Shown here in pieces: positions 43,677 through 52,162 of a stretch of 64,000 nt of DNA. Both the position numbers and the translations under genes were made by a program. The notes under the pieces were generated by a model. The model did no database searches. It worked only from the letters and a program-made list of their open reading frames with translations, and was not told the DNA's origin. The stretch's first letter is position 1. Each line of letters opens with the position of its first letter. Origin of the DNA: Acidimicrobiaceae bacterium (GTDB lineage Bacteria > Actinomycetota > Acidimicrobiia > Acidimicrobiales > RAAP-2); the NCBI GenBank assembly GCA_027306605.1, contig DAHUZK010000071.1, forward strand, positions 62,001 through 126,000, written 5' to 3'.

Positions 43677-44049
43677 ACCCGGTCACCTGTGCGTAGTCGC
43701 CGCGCCCTCGCATGACGAGGAGGTCCCAGCGCAGTCCGTAGCGCTCGAGCCAGGCCAGGGTCTGCGGCCGGACCCGCAGGGGACGCCCCGTCAACAGGAT
43801 CACGGCGAGCGACGGGTCCAGCAGCTCGAGCAGGCGGGCGATCTCCTCCACCACGGGATCGTCGCCGCACGCCTCGAAGAACGCCCTCCAGTCCCGGCGC
43901 TCCTGATCGAGGAAGTGCTGACGCCCGGCCGCGTCCGAGAGCACCCCGTCGATGTCGAACACCACCGCCGGCCCGTACGGGCGCGTCGCCCCCTCCCCGG
44001 CTCGCCAGGTCCAGTTCGTCTTGTCGTCTTCGGGTGGTGTCCCTGGCAC
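43537..44049 (-). CDS. HAD-family phosphatase
   Basis: A 170-residue HAD hydrolase. Motif I is VVFDIDGVLSD near residue 30 with the nucleophile and general-acid Asp, motif II is ILLTGRP near 85, a Lys in GFKQSVV is near 131, and motif IV is AFEDDPSN near 148. The small size and lack of a large cap fit the acid-phosphatase/LNS2-like group acting on nucleotides or other small phosphates. GTG 44049 lies eight bases after TAAGCT, a leaderless-type -10. Its final 140 bases overlap the 3' end of lnt in convergent orientation. Confidence 0.8.
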   Translation of the reverse strand: MPGTPPEDDKTNWTWRAGEGATRPYGPAVVFDIDGVLSDAAGRQHFLDQERRDWRAFFEACGDDPVVEEIARLLELLDPSLAVILLTGRPLRVRPQTLAWLERYGLRWDLLVMRGRGDYAQVTGFKQSVVEDLRVQGFDLRLAFEDDPSNHAMYVAAGIPCVYIHSGYYD

Positions 44050-44057
44050 GAAAGTCC

Positions 44058-44063
44058 AGCTTA
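44058..44063 (-). promoter_or_regulatory. -10 element for the HAD gene
   Basis: TAAGCT on the minus strand ends eight bases before GTG 44049. The 100-base divergent gap toward the MprF-like gene shows no other clear signal. Confidence 0.4.
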
Positions 44064-44149
44064 ACGGGGCCCTCTCCTCCTTCTGGCGGAGTCGATCCAC
44101 CGCGATGAGGAGGAGCGTCGCCGCCCTGAGGTGGCACGATGGGCACGGC

Positions 44150-47100
44150 ATGCGACGCGAGGTCCACAGGGGGGCGGTTGCGGCACAGGTGGGCGTGCGC
44201 CCCGATGCACGGCCCGGCGGCGCCACCCGGATCCCCGTTGCGCTCGGTCGCCGCGTCGACGTCGTCGGCGACCTCCTCTTGCCGTTCGCGCCCAGCCACA
44301 GCTCCCGGGCGGTCTGCCGCGACCTGGCGCATCGACTCGAGGAGTGGCAGGGCCCCGGCATCGTGATCCTCTGCGGCCGGCTGGTGGCGGCCGACACCCG
44401 GGCCGAGGCGTCGCCGGCGGGTGCGCTGGCCGCCCATCCCGAGCTCACCGACGCCCTGGCGAGCTTCGCCCGGCGAGAGGACTCACAGGTCGTCGTCGTC
44501 GTGGGCGAGGCGGGACGAGATCCCGATCTCCTCCGGGCGCTCGAGCAGTGCGGTGCGGCGGTGCACGACGAGGTCGACCTCGAGTGCGAGACGGGGGCCG
44601 GCACGCGCCGAGTTCTCGTCCGCACCGGGTCGCTGCGATCCGACGCCAACCCTCCCATCGACGCCGCGCCGTCGGAGGAGCGCCCATGGCTCGTCGGCAT
44701 CGACCGACTGGACGACCCCCGCCTCGCCAGGCGCTTCGTGACGTCGCGCGTCGTCTACCGGCGTTTGCGCCACTATCTCTGGGTCCCGCCGCTGGTGCTG
44801 GCGGCGATGGCGCTCCTGCTCCGCGTCGACTTCGTCGTCGACGGGCTCGGTCGCGTCTTCCGCTCTCGGAGCCAGCAGAACGCACTCCAGCACATCTATG
44901 CGGCGACGTGGTTCTCGCGCTTCATGGTGACGCTGGTGGTCGCCGTGGTGCTGCTCGCCGTCATCGGAATCGTCGTCGCCTTCACGTCCAGGGGTATCTG
45001 GCGCGCGCTCGGTGGCGGAGGGCTCCCGGCGCCCTGGGCCGGCGAGCGCGCCGGATCCCGCCCCATCGCGCACGAGCAGCTCGAGGTCGCCGGCATGGGC
45101 GCGCTCGACGCCGCCCGCCTGGCGCTGGACGCCGGGGCGACCGGCGTCATCCTCGCCGGGTCGCCGGCACCCGAGCTGACACACCTCGACGCAGGGTTCT
45201 TCGCCTGCCCCGGCGCCACCTCCGAGGTGGTGCACGAGCACCCCGGCCGCCTCGGCCTCCCTCCGACCTTCCTCCACCACCGCCAGGCGTCCACCCTCGA
45301 GATCGAGACCGGCGCCGACCTCCACGTGCGGCTCTTGATCGCCGTCACCGACCTTCCCCTGGCCACCTTGGGCGAGCGCCTGGTGACGGCCGACGTGGTC
45401 ACCAAGGGCCGCTCCAAGGCGGCCGACGTGCACGCCGAACTGGCGGCGTCGTGGCCGAGCGGCGCCTCGTGGCCGCCGGCACCGGGGGTGGCCGCCGACC
45501 GCATCCGGGTACGCCGGGTCCGCCGTCTGGCCGCGGTGTCGCTCTTCGTGGCCGGCGCCGTCGAACTGCTCTCCGCGGTGACCGCACCGCTGCGCGAGCA
45601 CCTGCACCTGATCGCGCAGTACCTGCCCGTCGTCGTCGTCCAGGCGGCCGGGGCCCTGAGTGCCATCGCCGGCATCGGCATGATCATGCTCTCGCGCGGC
45701 ATCCTGCGCGGCCAGCGTCGCTCGTGGCTGGTCGCGGTGACGCTGCTGGTCGTCTCGTTGGCGTTGCACCTCGTCCACGCGGCCGACGTCATCACGATCC
45801 TCGTCTGCGCCGCCGTCCTCACGCTGCTCGTCGTGCGGCGCGAGCTGTTCCGGGCCGAGACCGAGCCGGCGACCCTGGTCACCGCGCTCGCCGTGCTCGG
45901 TGTCGGCGGGCTGTTGGCGGCGCTGGGCGGCTTCGTGGCGGTCGAGGTGGCGGGACGCGTGCACCATCACCGGCTGCCGGGCTGGCCCGACGTCCTCCTC
46001 GGCTCGGCCGAGCGCCTGATCGGCCTGCGCTGGGTCACCTTCCCGGCAGGGATCGACCGCTACACGTCCGTCAGCCTGCTGGCCGTCGGGCTCTGCCTGA
46101 TCATGATCGCCCTCTACCAGCTGACCCGGCCGGTGGTCGACCGGCGGCTCTCGTCGGGCCGGGCCACCGTGGGCCGGAGAGCCGCCGAGCTGCGTGCCCG
46201 CGACATCGTGCGCCGCCACTGCACGGGCACCCTCGACTACTTCGCCCTGCGCGACGACAAGAAGTGGTTCTTCCACCGCGACTCGCTGGTCGCCTACGCC
46301 GTGCTCGGCGGCGTCTGCCTCGTCTCGCCGGACCCGATCGGCCCCTTCTCCGAGCGGGCCCACGTCTGGGACGCCTTCCGGCGGTTCGTGGACCGCAACG
46401 GCTGGGGCCTCGGGGTCATGGGCGCCGGCGAGGAGTGGCTACCCACCTATCAGGCGTCGGGCATGCGCTTCCTCTACATCGGGGACGAGGCGGTCGTGGA
46501 CCCGCGCCGCTTCTCGCTCCAGGGCGGGAAGATGAAGGGCCTGCGCCAGGCCGTCAATCGGGTGGAGCGCTACGGCTACACCGTCCGCTTCCTCGACCCG
46601 GCGCATCTGGACCCCGCCGATGCCGGGCGCATGGCCGAACTGATGGCCAAGAGCCGGCGCGGCGAGCAGGAGCGGGGCTTCTCCATGATGCTCGGTCGCC
46701 TCTTCGATCCTCGCGACACCGACCTCTTGCTGACCCTGGTGCAGGGTCCCGACGGGGCGCCGGTGGCGATGTGCCAGTTCGTCCCCTCTCCGGCGATCGG
46801 CGGCTATTCGCTCGACCTCATGCGGCGCGACCCCGGCGAGCACCCCAACGGGCTGCTCGACTTCGCACTGTGCGCCACCATCGCCCACCTGGGCCAGATG
46901 GGGATGAAGGGTCTCAGCCTCAACTTCGCCGCCATGCGGTCGGTCCTCGAGGGCGAGACCGGCGAGGGCGTCACCCAGCGGGTCGAGCGCTGGGCTCTGC
47001 GACGGCTCTCGGGCGTGCTCCAGATCGAGACGCTGTGGCGCTTCAACGCCAAGTACGAGCCGCGGTGGCTCCCCCGCTACATCGTGTTCGACTCGGCCGA

Positions 47101-47341
47101 GCAGTTCGTGCCCGTCGTGGTCCAGATCATGCGGGCCGAGTCGCTGACCGAGGTGCCCGTCATCGGGCGCCTGCTCACCACCGGCGCGGCCAAGCGGGCC
47201 GGTCCGGCCGTGCCCGAAGATGTCCTGGCGGCCATGACGCAGCAGAATGCCCTGGACGACGGCTGCCCCGACGGTGCCGGCTCCGCCGGATCCAACGGGG
47301 CGAGCGGTGGCCCGCCGGCCAAGGCGGACGCGGAACGCTGA
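44150..47341 (+). CDS. MprF-like aminoacyl-phospholipid synthase fused to a degenerate phosphoesterase-like domain
   Basis: A 1063-residue protein. Residues 675-1000 form a DUF2156/GNAT domain as in MprF and LysX, which transfer amino acids from aminoacyl-tRNA to phosphatidylglycerol (DKKWFFHRDSLVAYAV, GKMKGLRQAVNR, LSLNFAAM). About six to eight helices lie at 460-660. The N-terminal 35-185 and 300-455 regions, split by two helices, look like a metallophosphoesterase fold (VDVVGDLLL, VVVVVGEAGRD) in which the expected GNHD-type ligands are missing. No lysyl-tRNA synthetase domain is present. It probably modifies membrane charge; the donor amino acid is unknown. ATG 44150 has no clear ribosome binding site. 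Confidence 0.82.
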   Translation: MRREVHRGAVAAQVGVRPDARPGGATRIPVALGRRVDVVGDLLLPFAPSHSSRAVCRDLAHRLEEWQGPGIVILCGRLVAADTRAEASPAGALAAHPELTDALASFARREDSQVVVVVGEAGRDPDLLRALEQCGAAVHDEVDLECETGAGTRRVLVRTGSLRSDANPPIDAAPSEERPWLVGIDRLDDPRLARRFVTSRVVYRRLRHYLWVPPLVLAAMALLLRVDFVVDGLGRVFRSRSQQNALQHIYAATWFSRFMVTLVVAVVLLAVIGIVVAFTSRGIWRALGGGGLPAPWAGERAGSRPIAHEQLEVAGMGALDAARLALDAGATGVILAGSPAPELTHLDAGFFACPGATSEVVHEHPGRLGLPPTFLHHRQASTLEIETGADLHVRLLIAVTDLPLATLGERLVTADVVTKGRSKAADVHAELAASWPSGASWPPAPGVAADRIRVRRVRRLAAVSLFVAGAVELLSAVTAPLREHLHLIAQYLPVVVVQAAGALSAIAGIGMIMLSRGILRGQRRSWLVAVTLLVVSLALHLVHAADVITILVCAAVLTLLVVRRELFRAETEPATLVTALAVLGVGGLLAALGGFVAVEVAGRVHHHRLPGWPDVLLGSAERLIGLRWVTFPAGIDRYTSVSLLAVGLCLIMIALYQLTRPVVDRRLSSGRATVGRRAAELRARDIVRRHCTGTLDYFALRDDKKWFFHRDSLVAYAVLGGVCLVSPDPIGPFSERAHVWDAFRRFVDRNGWGLGVMGAGEEWLPTYQASGMRFLYIGDEAVVDPRRFSLQGGKMKGLRQAVNRVERYGYTVRFLDPAHLDPADAGRMAELMAKSRRGEQERGFSMMLGRLFDPRDTDLLLTLVQGPDGAPVAMCQFVPSPAIGGYSLDLMRRDPGEHPNGLLDFALCATIAHLGQMGMKGLSLNFAAMRSVLEGETGEGVTQRVERWALRRLSGVLQIETLWRFNAKYEPRWLPRYIVFDSAEQFVPVVVQIMRAESLTEVPVIGRLLTTGAAKRAGPAVPEDVLAAMTQQNALDDGCPDGAGSAGSNGASGGPPAKADAER

Positions 47342-47399
47342 GCGGCGCCGTCGCTCAAGGCCCGACGGCGTCACGCCGACCTGGGTGAGAATGGGAGAC

Positions 47400-48788
47400 G
47401 TGAGCAACGTCCACCGTGCCGCGCCCACACCCGTCGCAGCTCGGCACGACCTGGCGGCGACCACGGCCGAGCGCCGGGAGATGGGCCGCGAGTCCCGGGT
47501 GCTGGCACCGCGGTCGAGCCTCGGCGACTGGGACGAGAAGGCCCGGGGGCACGAGCCCATCGACACCATCATGGCCCAGAACGACATCCGGCTGTCCGAG
47601 GTGCTGCCGCTGCGGCACCAGCGCATGGCGGTGTCGCCGTGGAACTTCTACCGCGGGGCGGCCGCGGTGATGGCGGCCGACCTCGCCTCGCGCCCGCACA
47701 GCCGGCTCGAGGTGCAGCTCTGCGGCGACGCACACGTCCTCAACTTCGGGTTGTGGGCGACGCCGGAGCGAAACCTCAACTTCGACCTGCGTGATTTCGA
47801 CGAGACCCTGCCCGGCCCGTTCGAGTGGGACGTGGCGCGCCTGGCCGCCAGCATCGTGGTGGCGGCGCGGGACAACGGGGTGAAGCAGTCCAGGTCCGAC
47901 GCCGCCGTCGTCGCCGCCGTCGAGGCCTACCGGCGCCGAATGCGCCGCTACGCCTCCATGCCCGAGATCGACATCTGGTACGACGGCATGAAGGTCGACC
48001 GCTTCATCGACTACTTCGACACGGCGGACCGGGGTCAGGTCGAGGTCTGGTACGAGAAGGGCAAGGAGACGCGCACCAGCCGGGGCGCCTTCCGCAAGCT
48101 CACCACCGTTGCCCGCGGGCGTCCTCGCATCACCGCGCAACCGCCGCTGCGCGTGACGATCGACGACAGCGAGCAGGGTGACATCGTCGAGCACCTGCTC
48201 GGCCAGTACCGCGACACGCTCCAGGAGGACCGGCGCAATCTCTTCGACCGCTTCACGCCCGTCGACGTGGTCCGCCAGGTGGTCGGTGTGGGGAGCGTGG
48301 GCATGGTGGTCTACCTGGTGCTCTTCACCGGCCGCTCGGGAGAGGATCCCCTCTTCTTGCAGTGCAAGCAGGCGGGACCCTCCGTCTACGAGGCCTACAC
48401 CTACCCGAGCACGCACGACAACCACGGGGCGCGCGTCATCGCCGGCAAGCGCATGGTGCAGAGCGCGACGGACATCTTCGTGGGCTGGGCCTCGCTCGAG
48501 GGTCGCGACTACTACGTGCGCCAGTACCGTGACATGAAGATCATCCCGACCACCGACCTCATCGCACCCATGCTGGCGGAGTTCGCAACTGCCTGCGGCA
48601 ACACCTTGGCCCGCGCCCATGCCCGCTCGGGGGATCCCGTCGCCATCGACGCCTACATGGGCAAGGGAGACGAGTTCACCAAGGCCATGCGCCGGTTCGC
48701 CCGCCGCTACGCGGACCAGAACGAGCGGGACCACGACAAGCTGCTCTCGGCCATCCGGCGCGGCAAGCTCGAGGGCGTCGCGGACTGA
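47400..48788 (+). CDS. DUF2252 family protein
   Basis: A 462-residue member of the DUF2252 family, which has a kinase-like fold and unknown substrate. CGDAHVLNFG near residue 109 and FDLRDFDET near 126 mark the kinase-like catalytic pocket; FLQCKQAGPSVYEAY near 318 is a further block. GTG 47400 is seven bases after GAGAAT, a weak leaderless -10; ATG 47391 is the alternative. It lies 58 bases after the MprF-like gene on the same strand. Confidence 0.8.
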   Translation: MSNVHRAAPTPVAARHDLAATTAERREMGRESRVLAPRSSLGDWDEKARGHEPIDTIMAQNDIRLSEVLPLRHQRMAVSPWNFYRGAAAVMAADLASRPHSRLEVQLCGDAHVLNFGLWATPERNLNFDLRDFDETLPGPFEWDVARLAASIVVAARDNGVKQSRSDAAVVAAVEAYRRRMRRYASMPEIDIWYDGMKVDRFIDYFDTADRGQVEVWYEKGKETRTSRGAFRKLTTVARGRPRITAQPPLRVTIDDSEQGDIVEHLLGQYRDTLQEDRRNLFDRFTPVDVVRQVVGVGSVGMVVYLVLFTGRSGEDPLFLQCKQAGPSVYEAYTYPSTHDNHGARVIAGKRMVQSATDIFVGWASLEGRDYYVRQYRDMKIIPTTDLIAPMLAEFATACGNTLARAHARSGDPVAIDAYMGKGDEFTKAMRRFARRYADQNERDHDKLLSAIRRGKLEGVAD

Positions 48789-48806
48789 GGAATCGCGGAC
48801 TGAGGA
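48778..48806 (+). repeat. 15-bp-period duplication carrying the DUF2252 stop codon
   Basis: TCGCGGACTGAGGA occurs at 48778 and 48793. The first copy contains the TGA stop (48786-48788); the second places another TGA in the same frame. Confidence 0.85.
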
Positions 48807-48821
48807 CGGGGTGCGTCCCCG
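48807..48821. terminator. possible terminator hairpin between DUF2252 and nuoN
   Basis: CGGGG, TGCGT loop, CCCCG, a 5-bp stem in the 51-base convergent junction. No T-tract. Confidence 0.35.
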
Positions 48822-48839
48822 ATCCCGGGGAGAAGAGCG

Positions 48840-50621
48840 CTATCTCGGCAGGAAGAGCAGGGTGGCGTGGTTGGCGAAGCCGATGAGCGGCTGCGGCCAC
48901 ACCCCGAAGAGCACGGTGACGCCGGTGCACAGGCCGATGGCCAGGCCGGTCAGCACCGGAGCCGAGGCCTCGTCGGCCTCGTCGGCCTCGTCGCTCCCGC
49001 CCGGGTTCTCGGTCACGAGGTCGGCCTGGACCGCGGCGTCCTCCTCGTCACCGAGGAGGATCCGCTGGTTGAGGGTGGTGACGCCACCCGCCACCGTGGC
49101 CGGTGCCGCCCACTGCGTTTCGGGTGCCGTCTCGGCCACCGGCGTGGCCGCCACGATCAACCCGCCGCCGACCATGCCGCCCTCCGCCGCCAGCTGGCCC
49201 GAGCCCGCCGGTCCGCCCTCCACCTCGCCTTGCTGCCCGCCGCCGGCGTACATGAGGACCGCCACGCGCAGGTAGAAGTACGCCGCCACCGCCGCCGTCA
49301 CCATGGCGATCACGCCGAGCGGCACCTCGCCGGCCTGGACCGCCGCGAAGACCACCTGCAGCTTGGCCCACAGCCCGGTGGTGAACGGCGCGCCGGCCTG
49401 GGCCAGCAGGAGCACGGCGAAGGCCAGAGCCAGCACGGGACGTCGCCCGGCCAGGCCGCGATAGCGGCTCAGATCGTGATCGGCGTCGCCGGTCCGGCCC
49501 AGCACGGTCACGACGGCGAAGCTGCCCACGACCATGAGCATGTAGGCGAAGAGGTAGTAGAGGGAGGCCGCCGCGCCGCGCGCCGTCGCCGTCGTCACAC
49601 CGAGGAGGATGAAGCCGGCGTGGTTGATGGACGAGTAGGCCAGCATGCGCTTCACGTCCCGCTGGCGCAACGCCACGAAGGCACCGAGCACCAGGGAGAG
49701 CACGGCGAGCCCGTAGACGATGGGGCGCCAGTCGGTCGAGATCACGCCGAGCGACGAGAACAAAACCCGCAGCATGGCCGCGAAGGCTCCCGCCTTGGCG
49801 ACGGCGGCCATGAAGCCGGTGACGGGCGAGGGCGCCCCCTGGTAGACGTCGGGCGTCCACATGTGGAACGGCACCGCAGCGATCTTGAAGGCGAAGCCCA
49901 CCAGCATCAGGGCGAGACCCGCCAGCAACAGCCCGTTGCTCAAGAGGACGTTCTTGGACAGGAAGTCCGAGATCTGCGTGAGGTTGGTCGATCCCGTGGC
50001 GCCGTAGGTCAGCGCCACGCCGTAGATGAAGATGGCAGAGGAGAAGCCGCCGAGGATGAAGTACTTGAGGGCGGCCTCGCCCGACGCCGCCCGGCGGTAG
50101 TTGTAGGCGGTCAGCACGTAGAGGGCGATGGAGAGGATCTCGAGCCCGAGGAAGACGATGATCAGGTCGTTGGCCATCCCCATCACCATGGCGCCGGAGG
50201 CCGACACCATGGCCAAGACGTGGTACTCGGCCCCCTCGACGCCCTCACGGCGCAGGTAGCCGTCGGACACCAGCGCGCTCAGCATCATGGCGATGGCCAC
50301 CAGCATGGTGACGAGCACGCTGAACCCGTCCATCACCACGGCGTTGGCCACGTAGGTGTGCGGGCCGTGGTCCTGGACATCGGTCCACTGCCAGATGGCG
50401 ATGCCGAGCGCGCTCCCCGAGATCACCACGGTGGCCACCGTGCTCACCGTGACCCGCAGCGGGCGGCGCACCAGCGAGGCCAGGCCCAGGAGCAGGACGG
50501 CGCCGCCGATCATGATGATCGGCGGCAGGATGGCCAGCCAGCGGATGGGCGGCACCCGGATGGACTGGGACGCCGCGTGCGCGGCGGCGGCCGGCCCGGA
50601 TGCGAGCAGGGCGGCGATCAC
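48840..50621 (-). CDS. nuoN: NADH-quinone oxidoreductase subunit N
   Basis: A 593-residue antiporter-like proton-pumping subunit with about fourteen helices. The key Glu of helix 5 is in VFLGLEILSIALYVL near residue 157, and the central Lys residues are in SGEAALKYFILGGF and in VGFAFKIAAVPFHMWTPDVY near 250. The C-terminal loop (about 470-560) is long, Gly/Ala-rich and contains a DEADEADEAS repeat. It is longer than the usual 480-520 residues because of that loop. Last gene of the nuo operon; GTG start overlapping nuoM. Confidence 0.95.
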   Translation of the reverse strand: MIAALLASGPAAAAHAASQSIRVPPIRWLAILPPIIMIGGAVLLLGLASLVRRPLRVTVSTVATVVISGSALGIAIWQWTDVQDHGPHTYVANAVVMDGFSVLVTMLVAIAMMLSALVSDGYLRREGVEGAEYHVLAMVSASGAMVMGMANDLIIVFLGLEILSIALYVLTAYNYRRAASGEAALKYFILGGFSSAIFIYGVALTYGATGSTNLTQISDFLSKNVLLSNGLLLAGLALMLVGFAFKIAAVPFHMWTPDVYQGAPSPVTGFMAAVAKAGAFAAMLRVLFSSLGVISTDWRPIVYGLAVLSLVLGAFVALRQRDVKRMLAYSSINHAGFILLGVTTATARGAAASLYYLFAYMLMVVGSFAVVTVLGRTGDADHDLSRYRGLAGRRPVLALAFAVLLLAQAGAPFTTGLWAKLQVVFAAVQAGEVPLGVIAMVTAAVAAYFYLRVAVLMYAGGGQQGEVEGGPAGSGQLAAEGGMVGGGLIVAATPVAETAPETQWAAPATVAGGVTTLNQRILLGDEEDAAVQADLVTENPGGSDEADEADEASAPVLTGLAIGLCTGVTVLFGVWPQPLIGFANHATLLFLPR

Positions 50622-52162
50622 TTGTCGACCCCCTGCACGCCCTTGACGGCCACCGAGGGCTGGGCGTGGCCGGTGGCGGACTCCACGTGGGCCACGAGCT
50701 GGTTCACCGACGGGTTGATGCGGTCGAGCACCGGCTTGGGGTAGACGCCGAGGAACACGATCAGGATGACGAGCGGTGCCAGCACGGCCTTCTCGAGCAG
50801 CCCGAGGTCACGTGTCTTCTCGTCCGCCGGGCGCGGCGCGCCGTGGAACACCTGCTGGTAGGCCCAGAGCAGGTAGATGGCCGAGATGATCACGCCGACC
50901 ACGGCCGCCACCGCCCACCAGCGGTGGGTGATGAACGTGCCCGAGAGCACGAGGAACTCACTGACGAAGCCGTTCAGGCCCGGCACGCCGATGTTGGCCA
51001 GCATGGCCAGGGTGAAGACGCCGGCCAGCACAGGTGCCGCCTTCTGGAGGCCCCGCATCTCGCCCGTCTGCCACGTGCCGCGTCGTTGGTACAGGAAGCC
51101 GATGAGGATGAACAGCGCCCCCACCACCAGCCCGTGGTTGACCATGAGCAGCACGCCGCCGGAGAGGCCCTGCGAGCTGATGGCGATGGTGCCGAGCGCG
51201 ATGAAGCCGATCTGGGCCAGCGACGAGTAGGCCACCAGCCGCTTCAGGTCGCGCTGGGCACAGGCCACCACGGCGCCGTAGACGATGCCGATGACGGCCA
51301 GGGTCAGCACGAGGGGGGCCAGGGTCCGCGTCGCCTGCGGGAAGAGGCTGAGGTCGAAGCGGATGATGCCGTAGGTCCCGATCTTGGCCAGCACTCCGGC
51401 CAGCAGCACCGAGCCCTCCTCGGGAGCCTCGGTGTAGGCGTCGGGCGACCAGGTGTGCAGCGGGAAGAGCGGCGCTTTGACGGCGAAGGCCGCCGTGAAG
51501 GCGAGGAAGAGGAGGATCTCGGTCGACGACGACAGGTGCGTCTGCATCAGCGGCCCGAGGGAGAAGGTCAGGTAGTGGTACTGGGACTCGTGGATGAAGG
51601 CGAGGGCCAGGATGCCGACGAGCAGGAAGGCCGAGCCCAGGAAGGTGTAGAGGAAGAACTTGATGGCGGCGTAGGCGCGCCGCTGGTGGCCCCAGCCGGC
51701 GATGATGAAGTAGGCGGGCACGAGCGTCAGCTCGAACATGAAGAAGAACACGATGAGGTCGAGCGTGACGAAGCTCCCCATCACCGAGGCCTCGAGCAGC
51801 AGGAGCCAGGCGAAGTAGGCGCGCGCGTTCTCCCGGTTGCGACCGAGCACGATGGCGATCGGGAAAAGGACGGCGGACATCAGGACCAAGAAGACGGAGA
51901 TGCCGTCGACACCGAGGTACCACCGCACCCCGAGGGTCGTGCTGTAGTCGTGGTTCGACACCAGCTGGAAACCGCCGTCGTTGACCTTCATGACCACGAC
52001 GGTGGCGATGGCGAAGCCGAGGGTGGCCAACGAGGCGATCAGCGCGATGGCGTAGACCAGTTCGCGGTGCAGCCGCTTGTCGAAGCCGAGCAGGCCGAGC
52101 ACGGCCGCCCCGATGGCGGGCAGCAGGATCAGCAGCGTGAGGTACGGGACGGCGTGTCTCAT
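50618..52162 (-). CDS. nuoM: NADH-quinone oxidoreductase subunit M
   Basis: A 514-residue antiporter-like subunit with about fourteen helices. The essential Glu is in FFFMFELTLVPAYFI near residue 144; channel lysines are in AAIKFFLYT near 168 and AFAVKAPLFPLHTWSPDAYTEAP near 230. Length is normal. The ATG overlaps the nuoL stop (ATGA) and the stop overlaps nuoN. Confidence 0.96.
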   Translation of the reverse strand: MRHAVPYLTLLILLPAIGAAVLGLLGFDKRLHRELVYAIALIASLATLGFAIATVVVMKVNDGGFQLVSNHDYSTTLGVRWYLGVDGISVFLVLMSAVLFPIAIVLGRNRENARAYFAWLLLLEASVMGSFVTLDLIVFFFMFELTLVPAYFIIAGWGHQRRAYAAIKFFLYTFLGSAFLLVGILALAFIHESQYHYLTFSLGPLMQTHLSSSTEILLFLAFTAAFAVKAPLFPLHTWSPDAYTEAPEEGSVLLAGVLAKIGTYGIIRFDLSLFPQATRTLAPLVLTLAVIGIVYGAVVACAQRDLKRLVAYSSLAQIGFIALGTIAISSQGLSGGVLLMVNHGLVVGALFILIGFLYQRRGTWQTGEMRGLQKAAPVLAGVFTLAMLANIGVPGLNGFVSEFLVLSGTFITHRWWAVAAVVGVIISAIYLLWAYQQVFHGAPRPADEKTRDLGLLEKAVLAPLVILIVFLGVYPKPVLDRINPSVNQLVAHVESATGHAQPSVAVKGVQGVDK

